A program made the translations under genes and the position numbers. DNA of 37,423 nt. It comes from Bacteroidota bacterium. GTDB taxonomy: Bacteria > Bacteroidota > Bacteroidia > UKL13-3. How positions within the stretch are numbered: the first letter of the stretch is position 1; each line of letters begins with the position of its first letter. The stretch spans positions 1 through 37,423 of the forward strand of contig CANNQU010000032.1 of NCBI GenBank assembly GCA_947507965.1, given 5' to 3'. The notes beneath the pieces were generated by a model. That model was not told the DNA's origin and made no database searches. It saw only the letters and a list, made by a program, of their open reading frames with translations. Below, piece by piece: positions 25,341 through 33,949 of the stretch.

Positions 25341-26165
25341 TTGACAACATTAAACAATATAAAAGACTACCTAAAGTACTTGTTGAAGTCGCATAACCTT
25401 CATGGAGTGCATTCTCCGTTTATTTATGACCTTAATGTCAACGTATTAAATCAACGAGTTGCAGGAACAGAACTTTCTAACGTTAATAAGTACAGAAACA
25501 CTTTACAGCATCAAAAGGATTTTATTGATGTGGAGGATTTAGGGCGTGGCTCGCATCAATTAAGGAATAGGAAAAGGTTAATCTCTGCTATTTACGCTAC
25601 GGCCAGCTGCAACAAACGAATGGGAGAAGTTTTATTTCAACTCATCCATCATTATGATTATAAAAATATATTAGAACTTGGTACTTGCCTTGGCGTTGGC
25701 ACTGCCTATATAGAAAGTGCTCTTCGTGATGAAGTTAATGCTCAAATTACCACCATCGAAGGGAGTTCATCCTTACATGATTTTACACAAACAATATTCC
25801 ACTCGGTTTTTAAAGAAAACAAGGTTCATTTTGTATGCGGAAATTTCGATTCTGTACTCCAACAGGTGGTGTCAAACATTGCTCCAATCGATTTGGTGCT
25901 CATCGATGGGAATCATACCTATGCTGCCACGATTCATTATTTTAATATACTCGTTAGCCACCTTAACCATACTAGTGTGCTTATTTTCGACGATATTTAT
26001 TGGAGTAGTGAAATGAAACGAGCTTGGCAAGAAATAAAACTTCACCCGGAAGTAACATGCACTGTTGATTTGTTTCGCTGGGGTCTTGTATTTTTTCGGA
26101 AGGAAATGCAAAAGGAACATTTCACGTTGCGCTTTGATGGCTTTTTACAAGCTCATATAGGTTAA
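25341..26165 (+). CDS. Class I SAM-dependent methyltransferase
   Basis: The 274-residue protein has a Rossmann-type SAM-binding domain. Motif I is ILELGTCLGVGTAYIE (about 110-125), the acidic residue after strand 2 is in ITTIEGS, and LVLIDGNHTYAAT and VLIFDDIYWS mark later strands. The pattern is like O-methyltransferases of the Methyltransf_24/CmcI-like type, with acidic residues that could hold a metal. The N-terminal part, with HGVHSPFIYD at 21-30, is common in Bacteroidota relatives. The substrate is unknown. The frame begins with TTG at 25341. No ATG is available between the upstream stop and the conserved region. It converges on and overlaps the end of the nucleotide-sugar dehydrogenase gene by 21 bases. 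Proximity to polysaccharide genes is suggestive only, since it is on the other strand. Confidence 0.85.
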   Translation: MTTLNNIKDYLKYLLKSHNLHGVHSPFIYDLNVNVLNQRVAGTELSNVNKYRNTLQHQKDFIDVEDLGRGSHQLRNRKRLISAIYATASCNKRMGEVLFQLIHHYDYKNILELGTCLGVGTAYIESALRDEVNAQITTIEGSSSLHDFTQTIFHSVFKENKVHFVCGNFDSVLQQVVSNIAPIDLVLIDGNHTYAATIHYFNILVSHLNHTSVLIFDDIYWSSEMKRAWQEIKLHPEVTCTVDLFRWGLVFFRKEMQKEHFTLRFDGFLQAHIG

Positions 26166-27434
26166 GGAGGTTATCTTGTCTTTGTACATCCCTTTCACAT
26201 CGTAAAGAACCGCTTGTTTTTTGGATATGCTTTTAAAATAAGCGTCACCAAGATTTCGATATTCATCATGCGACACGGCCACAATAATAGCATCATAATT
26301 TTTAGTGATTTTAGCAGCTAACGTAAAGCCATATTCTCGAAATATTTCCTCACTATTAGCCCTAGGATCAACCACTTCTACATTAACATGGAAATTTTTA
26401 AGTTCATTTATAATATCCACCACTTTACTGTTTCGTATATCTGCCACATTTTCTTTGAAGGTTGCTCCCATTACCAATACCTTAGCTTTCTTAAGCGAAA
26501 TATCATGGTCAATCATCTCCTTTATTACTTCCTTGGCAATATAAGAACCAACGCCATCGTTGATATACCTACCTGCTAAGATAACCTTGCAATGGTATCC
26601 TATTTCACTCGCTTTATGGGTCAGGTAATAGGGGTCAACACCGATACAATGACCACCGACTAAACCGGGTTTAAATTTCAAAAAATTCCATTTGGTAGAG
26701 GCTGCTTCAAGCACATCAAACGTGTTGATATTCATTTTATTGAAAATAATGGAGAGCTCATTCATCAAAGCAATATTTAAATCGCGTTGGGTATTCTCAA
26801 TTATTTTTGCACTTTCCGCTACTTTAATGGTCGGGGCTTTATGAATCCCGGCAGTTATTATACTACCATAAACATCGGCAATAGTATCTAATGATTCTTG
26901 ATCGCAGCCAGAAACAATTTTTAGAATCTTAGTCAAGGTATGCTCTTTGTCGCCTGGATTAATTCGTTCGGGAGAATATCCCACCTTAAAATCTCGTATA
27001 AATTTCAAGCCCGATTCCTTTTCCAATACAGGAATGCAATCATCCTCTGTACAACCTGGATATACCGTAGATTCGAATACGACATAATCGCCTTTTTTCA
27101 ATGCTTTACCTACCGAAACACTAGCTCCCAGTAAGGGCCCTAAATCGGGACGATTATGGTTGTCGATAGGCGTAGGAACGGCCACTATGAAAAAGTTTGC
27201 TTTCCTTAGTTCATCAATTTTGTCGGTAAAAAAAATATCACATCCTTCAAAATCTTTACTCTCCAGCTCTTCACTGGGGTCGGTTTTGGTACGCATTAAC
27301 TTTAACCGATCAATATTTATATCGAATCCAATGACACTAAATTTCTTAGCAAATTCCAACGCGATGGGTAAGCCAACATAGCCTAATCCAATTACTGCGA
27401 TCTTTTTTTTCTTATTTATTATACCCTTAATCAT
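26145..27434 (-). CDS. Nucleotide-sugar dehydrogenase (WbpO/TviB type)
   Basis: The enzyme oxidises C6 of a UDP-sugar twice with NAD+, giving a uronic acid for surface polysaccharide. The 429-residue protein shows the N-terminal NAD-binding loop VIGLGYVGLP (about 15-24) and VPTPID. The central domain carries EFVESTVYPG-like and GYSPERINPGD motifs. The catalytic Cys263 is in VGGHCIGVDPYYLT, followed by the C-terminal UDP-binding domain. PYYLT after the cysteine motif and overall similarity favour the UDP-N-acetylhexosamine (WbpO/TviB) branch over UDP-glucose dehydrogenase, but the substrate is not certain. Its ATG overlaps the wzc stop codon by one base (TAATG), so the two are translationally coupled. 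It is the last gene of the wza-wzc operon. Confidence 0.93.
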   Translation of the reverse strand: MIKGIINKKKKIAVIGLGYVGLPIALEFAKKFSVIGFDINIDRLKLMRTKTDPSEELESKDFEGCDIFFTDKIDELRKANFFIVAVPTPIDNHNRPDLGPLLGASVSVGKALKKGDYVVFESTVYPGCTEDDCIPVLEKESGLKFIRDFKVGYSPERINPGDKEHTLTKILKIVSGCDQESLDTIADVYGSIITAGIHKAPTIKVAESAKIIENTQRDLNIALMNELSIIFNKMNINTFDVLEAASTKWNFLKFKPGLVGGHCIGVDPYYLTHKASEIGYHCKVILAGRYINDGVGSYIAKEVIKEMIDHDISLKKAKVLVMGATFKENVADIRNSKVVDIINELKNFHVNVEVVDPRANSEEIFREYGFTLAAKITKNYDAIIVAVSHDEYRNLGDAYFKSISKKQAVLYDVKGMYKDKITSLTYMSL

Positions 27435-29839
27435 TATTTCCGTCTTCGAAAAAACACATTCAATATTCGACTAAAAAAACGCTCCTTCTTCTGTTCTTCA
27501 TAATATCCATATCCATTACCGTACCCATAGCCATAACCATAGCCATAGCCATAACCGTAGCCATAACCATATTTGCTATTACTCAGGTTGGAGTCGTTAA
27601 CTAGCAAGCAAATATTCTTAATATTATTATCATTGGTATGAAGTTCGTTAATCGAATTTACAAAGAGCAAGCGGGAATAATTTTCACGAATCACATAAAT
27701 ATTAACATCAGCATGCTTCATCAGAAGCAGTCCATCGGTTACTAAACCAATTGGAGCCGTATCAATGATGATATAATCATAGATTGTTTTCAATTTCTCT
27801 AAGAGTAAGATTAAGTTATCACTCATTAATAATTCCGACGGATTGGGAGGTATAGGGCCCGAAGTGATAATGTCAAGGTTATGTAAATCGGTTTTTTGAA
27901 TAATCTGCTCGGCCGTTGCTTTGGATATTAAAAAAGTACTAACTCCTACGTCATTGTTCAAACTAAATTCATCAAAGATTTTAGGCTTACGCATATCCAT
28001 ACCAATAAGCACTATTTTTTTATCACTTAAACTTATTACAGACGATAGATTCATGGCCACGAAGGTTTTGCCTTCGCCACTAATGGTGGAGGTAACTACA
28101 ATTACTTTCGGACCATCGCTCCTGGTGAAGTATTGCAAGTTGGTTCGAACACTTCTAAATGCTTCACTGATTTGCGATTTGGGATTATCGCGTACCACCA
28201 ACTTGCTGGGTTTATGACTATGACTAATAACGCCGATAACCGGAACATTCGTGCTTTTCTCCAATTGTATCTTACTTCTCAGCTTGTCATCAAAATACTG
28301 TCGGAAAACAATGATCAATAATGGTATCGTAAGTCCGATAAAAAAAGCAATAATCAGATTGTTTTTCTTATCGGGTGAAACTAATCCATTTAAAACAGCT
28401 TCATCCAATACCTTATTATCCGATATGGTACCTGCTTTTGCAATACCTATTTCGGCTCTTTTCTCCAGCAGGTAGGTGTATATTTTTTCATTTAAAGATA
28501 GTTTCCTGTTTAAATCCAGAAATCTTCGTTCGGCTTCCGGAATACGGCTTAATGAAAACAAAAACTTCTGACGAAGGCTTTCCATGCTACTCAGTTGTAT
28601 TTGATAGTTTTTGCGCAAATTAAACATTCCATTGAGCAAGGTTGCACGTACTCCTTCTATCTCTTGTTCAAGGGTAATAATTTGAGGGTTGGTCGATTTA
28701 CTTTCATAGAGTAATCGCTGTCGTTGGGTTTGAAGTTCGTGTAACTTTTGTATCTGTAATGAAATCGTAGCATCTCCAATGCCCATCGTGGAAGGTGATA
28801 AATTGGTAAGATCTTTATTGGCAAAGATATAATCGTAAATGAACGATAGGATTTTAAGCTCCGTCTCCAACTTGTATTTTTCCGTTTCAATGGCTTCCAC
28901 CTGCGTGGATAATGACTTCGACTCTTCGCTTAAATTAACCACCCCCTTTATTTCGCGAAAACGCTGAAAGCTATCCTGACCTATCGTGAGCAATGCTGAA
29001 ATGCTTTTTACCTGTTCATCAATAAAACGAACGGTATTGTTGGCAATGAGGTTTTTTTCATTAATGCCATAGTCGATATAGGTTTGACAAACCATATTAA
29101 TAACGTCGATACCACGTTGTGGGATTGGATCATTTATCTGAAGCTCAAAAATGCTTGTTTCTTTTACGATACTGATATGTACTGCCGATTTATAATGGTT
29201 TACTAATGATTGGGAATTGTTGTACTTAAATTTAAAATTTCTTTGCCCTTCGGTTTTGAAACTGCGATGGGTAACGGCATCATTCTTGAATATTTTTATG
29301 TCGAAATATCTTGTTTTGATCGTCTCACCAAATTTATACACCATAAAATCCTTCTCATATTTAAGTTCGAAGGTTTCATCGTCGATTAAGTTGAAGAAGA
29401 ACCATTTTCCATAATAACTGCTATCCAATAATTGGCCAGATACAACGAAAGAATTTTCTTTATATATTTCCGCTTCTTGAACTCGCCCAATAGCAATATA
29501 GGTGATATCTAAATCAAGCTTGCTTATTACATCCTTGTATAAGGTACGCGACCGAAGCACATTTAATTCGGTAGTAAGAGGTCTTTTCGCGTCGGGTAAG
29601 CCTAAATCTTCTTTTATCACATCGGATGCACTTCGGGAGGCCGCTTCCTTTAATAATAACGTGCCACTGATGCTATATTGATTGATGGAATAGTAGTTCA
29701 CCAAATAACCAATGGTAAGAGACACGGTGATAAAAGATACGAACATCAACCAATTACCTTTGATCAAGTTTATTAACGGACGAATATTATCTTTTTCCTC
29801 AACGATGCTTTTCGGAATATCTTTTTCTTCTTCGAACAT
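27434..29839 (-). CDS. Wzc-like polysaccharide co-polymerase / tyrosine autokinase
   Basis: This inner-membrane protein controls length and export of surface polysaccharide and phosphorylates its own tyrosines. The 801-residue protein has a Wzz domain with a first membrane segment near 32-52, a long periplasmic coiled-coil region (about 270-470, with GNVR-type sequence before the second membrane segment), and a second membrane segment near 500. The cytoplasmic BY-kinase domain follows. Its Walker A is SGEGKT with Lys591, Walker A' is VLIGMDMRKP and Walker B is DYIIIDTAP. The tail holds 12 tyrosines within residues 757-780, mostly alternating with glycine, and ends in a basic stretch (FFRRRK). 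The gene lies two bases after wza and overlaps the dehydrogenase start by one base. Confidence 0.95.
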   Translation of the reverse strand: MFEEEKDIPKSIVEEKDNIRPLINLIKGNWLMFVSFITVSLTIGYLVNYYSINQYSISGTLLLKEAASRSASDVIKEDLGLPDAKRPLTTELNVLRSRTLYKDVISKLDLDITYIAIGRVQEAEIYKENSFVVSGQLLDSSYYGKWFFFNLIDDETFELKYEKDFMVYKFGETIKTRYFDIKIFKNDAVTHRSFKTEGQRNFKFKYNNSQSLVNHYKSAVHISIVKETSIFELQINDPIPQRGIDVINMVCQTYIDYGINEKNLIANNTVRFIDEQVKSISALLTIGQDSFQRFREIKGVVNLSEESKSLSTQVEAIETEKYKLETELKILSFIYDYIFANKDLTNLSPSTMGIGDATISLQIQKLHELQTQRQRLLYESKSTNPQIITLEQEIEGVRATLLNGMFNLRKNYQIQLSSMESLRQKFLFSLSRIPEAERRFLDLNRKLSLNEKIYTYLLEKRAEIGIAKAGTISDNKVLDEAVLNGLVSPDKKNNLIIAFFIGLTIPLLIIVFRQYFDDKLRSKIQLEKSTNVPVIGVISHSHKPSKLVVRDNPKSQISEAFRSVRTNLQYFTRSDGPKVIVVTSTISGEGKTFVAMNLSSVISLSDKKIVLIGMDMRKPKIFDEFSLNNDVGVSTFLISKATAEQIIQKTDLHNLDIITSGPIPPNPSELLMSDNLILLLEKLKTIYDYIIIDTAPIGLVTDGLLLMKHADVNIYVIRENYSRLLFVNSINELHTNDNNIKNICLLVNDSNLSNSKYGYGYGYGYGYGYGYGYGNGYGYYEEQKKERFFSRILNVFFRRRK
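27500..27571 (-). repeat. Hexanucleotide (GGN TAY) tandem repeat coding the Wzc tyrosine tail
   Basis: About 72 bases made of imperfect six-base units that encode nine Tyr-Gly pairs, then Asn-Gly, Tyr-Gly and Tyr-Tyr. Units differ at third positions (TAT/TAC, GGT/GGC/GGG), so the repeat is not perfect at DNA level. Any gain or loss of units would stay in frame and change only the number of tyrosines. Confidence 0.85.
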
Positions 29840-29841
29840 TT

Positions 29842-30573
29842 TTATTTGGTTAATAATATTAGGGTAGTCGTCAAGGTAATTAACACCGATGCAAAACTAG
29901 TTACCACCATGGAAGTCGATAAATTGGATAACGTATTTTTCTTTCTCAGTGGCTGTACATAAATGATATCATTGGATTGAAGGAAGAAACCATTGGACTT
30001 GAACAGTGTCATTTCTGTGAGGTTCAAGTAAAAAATAGAATCTCCACGAAGCACCTTAATATTCGACCGATTACCGAAGCTTGTTAGATCTCCCGAGGAA
30101 GCTAAAGCATCGAGTAAGGTGGCATTTTCTGAAACCAGTGCTTTAATACCCGGTGAAAGAACTTCACCCAATACCGTAACTTTAAAACTTACCAATTGCA
30201 AGTTTACATAGGGTTCATTAAAATAAACTTTTGCTCTTAACAACAAAGTATCCTTTGCTGAAGTAGTCGTGAGGCCTGCCAACGTAACAATACCAATTAC
30301 CGGTATTTCAATGGTTCCATCTGCTTTTATTAAAAAGCCTCCACCCTCTTTTAGGTTTAGCAGTTGTGCGGAGGTTTGCAATGGGGTATTTATATTTAAG
30401 CTTATAACATCCCCAGCCGAAAGAATATGCGATGATATTTGAGTTGTTTGGTTATTTACTATCGGAGGTGTTGTGCTTTTCGTCTGAAAATATACGGTAT
30501 CTTTCAACGTACTGCAGGAAGCCAATGTAAAAACAATACAAATAAAAGCGAGGTAAAATCGTGACTTCATCAT
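29842..30573 (-). CDS. Wza-like polysaccharide export lipoprotein
   Basis: This is the outer-membrane or periplasmic export component that works with Wzc. Using the ATG at 30573 the protein has 243 residues. The lipoprotein signal ends in LASC with Cys20. The Poly_export domain follows (ILSAGDVISLNINTP, about 55-130). An SLBB-type domain then appears (VNLQLVSFKVTVLGEVLSPGIKALVSENATLLDALASSGDLTSFGNRSNIKVLR). The protein ends in one hydrophobic segment near the C-terminus. The open frame reaches a GTG at 30609, but that start would put a hydrophilic stretch before the signal and would overlap a perfect promoter box at 30582-30589. Either of two adjacent ATGs (30573, 30570) is better. It is the first gene of the wza-wzc-dehydrogenase operon. 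Confidence 0.92.
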   Translation of the reverse strand: MMKSRFYLAFICIVFTLASCSTLKDTVYFQTKSTTPPIVNNQTTQISSHILSAGDVISLNINTPLQTSAQLLNLKEGGGFLIKADGTIEIPVIGIVTLAGLTTTSAKDTLLLRAKVYFNEPYVNLQLVSFKVTVLGEVLSPGIKALVSENATLLDALASSGDLTSFGNRSNIKVLRGDSIFYLNLTEMTLFKSNGFFLQSNDIIYVQPLRKKNTLSNLSTSMVVTSFASVLITLTTTLILLTK

Positions 30574-30581
30574 AAGATTGG

Positions 30582-30589
30582 CAAATATA
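30582..30589 (-). promoter_or_regulatory. -7 promoter box (TAnnTTTG) of the wza-wzc-dehydrogenase operon
   Basis: On the minus strand TATATTTG, followed by C, is an exact consensus match ending eight bases before the ATG at 30573. It fixes the likely wza start and predicts a leader of only a few bases for the whole operon. A -33 TTG at proper spacing is not evident. Confidence 0.52.
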
Positions 30590-30672
30590 GCAACTTTTGA
30601 AGCTAACACCGACTATTTATAAAGAATGGAGCGGTTAATAAACCAATATTAAGTACGAAAAAAGAGAAGGTA

Positions 30673-32169
30673 TTATTTTACTTCCTGCATTAATTTACGA
30701 ACTAAAGGCGAGAGAACAATTAAAATAATGCCTGCTATAAGTGCATATATTGCCAGCTGATGATAACCTTCGGTATAAAGCTGGAGTTTCTTAACCAAGG
30801 GGGCACTGTCATCGGGGCTCGACATTCCTGCACCCAACAAACCGGCCGCATACTGACCGTAAGCACTGGCTAAAAACCATAGCCCCATCATCATTCCCGA
30901 TAATCGTTTCGGTGAGAGTTTCGTCATAATGGATAAGCCAATGGGTGAGAGTGCCAATTCACCAAATGTAATAACCAGATAAGCCAGCGTAAACGTATTT
31001 AATGATGTTAATCCATTGGAGTCGGCAAAGAAACGCGTATAGTAAAAAAGGTAAAATGCACCGGCTAAAAACAGAAATCCTATACCGAATTTTATCACGG
31101 TATTCGGTTCGATTTTTTTCTTTGCCATGGCCAGCCATAGTAAGCCTAAAAGCGGACTGAAAATAATAACAAAAAGTGCGTTAGAAGTATTGTTTACAAT
31201 ATTTGGATTGATTTGAAAAAAGAGTAAATCGGAATGAAGATTATTTTTAGCAAAAAGAGCCAATGAGCCACCACTCTGCTCAAAAAATGCCCAAAAAGCA
31301 ATGGAGAATAGAATAAATATTAAGGCGGCTAAAAGTTTCTTTTGTGCTTTACGCTCTTTTTCTTTATAGGTTTCATATAAAAAATAGAAAATGGCTACCG
31401 GCCCGATGGAATACATGAAATAATCGGTATAATCGGTATTTTTAATCATGATGAAGATCAGTGGAATACATACTAAGGCGCCTAGGTAAACCATGATTTC
31501 TTTTGTGATACGAGTATTTTTGGGCAATGCGAGCAATGGAGAATCGCCTATTGGACCTAATGTTTTCTGCGTGAATAAAAAGGTAATCAACCCGATAATC
31601 ATAACTATCGCTGCCGAAAGAAACGCGTAACTCCAACCAAAATCCGCACTCGTTCCTAAATACACGCATACCGCCCCTCCTAGCAATGCCCCGATATTAA
31701 TTCCGGAGTAGAATAAGCCAAACCCCGCATCTCTCCTATCATCTCCCTCTCGGTAGAGTTCGCCCACCATAGAAGAAATATTGGGCTTAAAAAACCCAGT
31801 CCCAATAATGGAGAGTGTAATTCCAATGAAAAAGAAATTTTGAGGCGCAACAGCAATTATAATATTACCGGCAATCATTACCAATCCTCCAAAGAACAGT
31901 GATTTCTTAAACCCTAATATTTTGTCAGCGAAAATGCCTCCAATAAACGTAAAGGCATATACAAAGGCTTGAATGGCACCATATTTTAAATTGGCTTCTT
32001 TATCGGAAAGCGACAATCCTAATACCTGATCGGCCATAAATATGGTTAACACCCCTCTCATCCCATAGAAGCAGAATCGCTCCCACATCTCAACCAAAAA
32101 TAGATACCAAAGCTGTTTGGGATACTTGCCTTTAAAATTCTGAATTTCTTCTAATGTTAGATTGGACAT
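30673..32169 (-). CDS. POT-family peptide transporter, paralogue 1
   Basis: This is a proton-coupled di/tripeptide symporter of the POT (PTR2) branch of the major facilitator superfamily, in the inner membrane. The 498-residue protein has the family proton-coupling motif ExxERF in helix 1 (Glu27, Glu30, Arg31) and YGMRG after it. It also has the helix 2-3 loop GGIFADKILGFKKS, FFKPNISSMVG (helix 4) and the PTR2 signature FYSGINIGALLGG in helix 5. It is the shortest of three tandem paralogues, is close to the usual family length, and lacks the large extra loops of the other two. Its start is only six bases after the stop of paralogue 2, so they form one operon. Confidence 0.94.
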   Translation of the reverse strand: MSNLTLEEIQNFKGKYPKQLWYLFLVEMWERFCFYGMRGVLTIFMADQVLGLSLSDKEANLKYGAIQAFVYAFTFIGGIFADKILGFKKSLFFGGLVMIAGNIIIAVAPQNFFFIGITLSIIGTGFFKPNISSMVGELYREGDDRRDAGFGLFYSGINIGALLGGAVCVYLGTSADFGWSYAFLSAAIVMIIGLITFLFTQKTLGPIGDSPLLALPKNTRITKEIMVYLGALVCIPLIFIMIKNTDYTDYFMYSIGPVAIFYFLYETYKEKERKAQKKLLAALIFILFSIAFWAFFEQSGGSLALFAKNNLHSDLLFFQINPNIVNNTSNALFVIIFSPLLGLLWLAMAKKKIEPNTVIKFGIGFLFLAGAFYLFYYTRFFADSNGLTSLNTFTLAYLVITFGELALSPIGLSIMTKLSPKRLSGMMMGLWFLASAYGQYAAGLLGAGMSSPDDSAPLVKKLQLYTEGYHQLAIYALIAGIILIVLSPLVRKLMQEVK

Positions 32170-32175
32170 GATATA

Positions 32176-33840
32176 TTAATTAATATTTTTCTCCTGGATA
32201 ATTCTATTAGACCATTTTAATATGGTAAGCATGAGAAGTGTGGCTCCTAAAAGTAACCCGCAATTCAATAAAAAAAAGTTAGTCTTATCTTCATATCTGT
32301 CCCACATGCTGGCCAATACCCCACTTAATTTATTGCCAATGGAAGTTGATAAAAACCAGCCCCCCATCATTAGAGCGGTTATTCGTGGCGGACTAAGTTT
32401 TGAAACCAAACTTAATCCCATTGGGCTAAGAAAGAGCTCACCGATGGTAATGACTCCATAACAGGATATTAGCCACCAAACGCTAACCTTTTCGGCACCA
32501 TTGGCACCCGCTTTTACCGCAGCAAACATAACAAGGGCCGATAATGCAGAAATAAAAAGCCCAAATGCAATTTTTGATGGGGTGGAAGGTTCTTTTCCTT
32601 TTCGGCGAAGCCAGGTGAAAAAAGCAACAACCAAAGGTGTTAACAGGATAACCCAACCAGGATTAATCGATTGACTTAAATTGGTAGACCAGACACTGAT
32701 AGACTTTCCCTCTGCCGGAATCTTATCTTTCTTTTCGTTTCTAAAATAAATGGGGTAATCGTATTCTTTCTGAACTTTCCCATCCAACCTCACCAATCTG
32801 AAATTGGCATCGTATTTTTCTACCGAATCTTTTTTATAAACAATGGATTTGGATTGTTTTAAGGCATTGAAAACCGTTTCTGTATTTCCTTCTACGGTTC
32901 TGGTTGTATATCGGTCGGCCCAGGTATTTAGTGCCGAACCATTTTGTTTAAATACAGCCCAAAAAAGGATAACGACCACAAAGATAGCCAGCATTACAGC
33001 GATCGGACCTTTTTCGTCTTTTTGGGCTTTGAAATAGAGATTACCATAAAAAAACATGACAGGGATACAAGCAAAAATAAAGGCATCGGTGCTATCACTT
33101 CCAAATATATTTCCTCCCGGATTATTAGAACCTGTAGTACCGTTAATCAAATAACCCAATACTCCAGCTATAACCGACGGAACTAAAATTAGCATGACGA
33201 TCTTCCACATCGGCATATCGCCGGGTACAACTCCTTTTTTCTGAACGAAGTTTTTGAAATGCCTGGAACCGTATAAAAACACCAGAACCCCAATAAACAT
33301 ACCAACTCCGGCGGCCATGAAGGCCCATTTCCAACCCAACATAATTTGCAAAGCAGCACCAAAAAAGTTGCAAATAAATGCTCCCACATTTATTCCCATA
33401 TAGAAAATATTATAGCCCTCGTCCTTTTGGTGTTTGTGTTCAGGTACCGAATAAACATTGCCCAATAAGGTAGAAATATTAGGTTTAAAAAAACCATTTC
33501 CCAAAATAACCAATGTCATGGCCAAATAAAGCATCGGTAAATTATGAATACCCATCATGCAATAGCCTATTCCCATTAATACACCTCCAAAGACGATCGA
33601 TTTTTTATAGCCCAAATAACGATCGGCTAATAAACCACCGAGGAAAGGCGTTAAAAAAACAAGGGCAATAAAGGTTCCATAGAGGTCGGCTGACTCTGCT
33701 TCGTTCATGGCAAATCCATCCTTTACATCTTTAAGATATAAAGTAAAAACACCAATCATCAGATAATAACCGAAGCGTTCCCACATCTCACTAAAGAAAA
33801 GAAAAGGAAGCGCCTTAGGATGTTTACTCCATATACTCAT
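32176..33840 (-). CDS. POT-family peptide transporter, paralogue 2, with a TM7-8 loop insertion
   Basis: This 554-residue POT transporter keeps the ExxERF motif (Glu18, Glu21, Arg22). The usual YYGMRAIL that follows reads YYLMIGVF, so the normally conserved Gly and Arg are Leu27 and Ile29. Other signatures are intact: GGLLADRYLGYKKS, GNGFFKPNISTLLG and IFYMGINVGAFIC. A polar insertion of about 75 residues (about 311-385), with many charged residues, lies between predicted helices 7 and 8 on the outer face. Its partners in the array are different in this loop. The lost arginine may change proton coupling or substrate choice. It is the first gene of the pair with paralogue 1 and is separated from paralogue 3 by a terminator. 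Confidence 0.93.
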   Translation of the reverse strand: MSIWSKHPKALPFLFFSEMWERFGYYLMIGVFTLYLKDVKDGFAMNEAESADLYGTFIALVFLTPFLGGLLADRYLGYKKSIVFGGVLMGIGYCMMGIHNLPMLYLAMTLVILGNGFFKPNISTLLGNVYSVPEHKHQKDEGYNIFYMGINVGAFICNFFGAALQIMLGWKWAFMAAGVGMFIGVLVFLYGSRHFKNFVQKKGVVPGDMPMWKIVMLILVPSVIAGVLGYLINGTTGSNNPGGNIFGSDSTDAFIFACIPVMFFYGNLYFKAQKDEKGPIAVMLAIFVVVILFWAVFKQNGSALNTWADRYTTRTVEGNTETVFNALKQSKSIVYKKDSVEKYDANFRLVRLDGKVQKEYDYPIYFRNEKKDKIPAEGKSISVWSTNLSQSINPGWVILLTPLVVAFFTWLRRKGKEPSTPSKIAFGLFISALSALVMFAAVKAGANGAEKVSVWWLISCYGVITIGELFLSPMGLSLVSKLSPPRITALMMGGWFLSTSIGNKLSGVLASMWDRYEDKTNFFLLNCGLLLGATLLMLTILKWSNRIIQEKNIN

Positions 33841-33900
33841 TTAGTTTTCTGAAATTAATAACGCATATGCTGAACTATTCATAAAGCAATAATAAATAAA

Positions 33901-33931
33901 AAAGCCTTGTAAAAATAATTTACAAGGCTTT
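33901..33931 (-). terminator. Strong intrinsic terminator between POT paralogues 3 and 2
   Basis: A perfect 13-pair stem (AAAGCCTTGTAAA with TTTACAAGGCTTT) encloses a five-base loop. On the minus strand it is followed by a run of T (TTTTTTATTTATT when the stem end is included). It lies 18 bases after the stop codon of paralogue 3, so that gene ends its own transcript and the paralogue 2-1 pair needs another promoter. Confidence 0.88.
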
Positions 33932-33949
33932 TGATATGAATTTTAAAAT

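Noticed and set aside
25111-25344. Plus-strand 77-codon frame in the leuS-methyltransferase gap
   Set aside because: It lies mostly antisense to the better-supported 55-residue minus-strand gene, has no promoter box, and its sequence is lysine/isoleucine-rich translation of AT-rich DNA.
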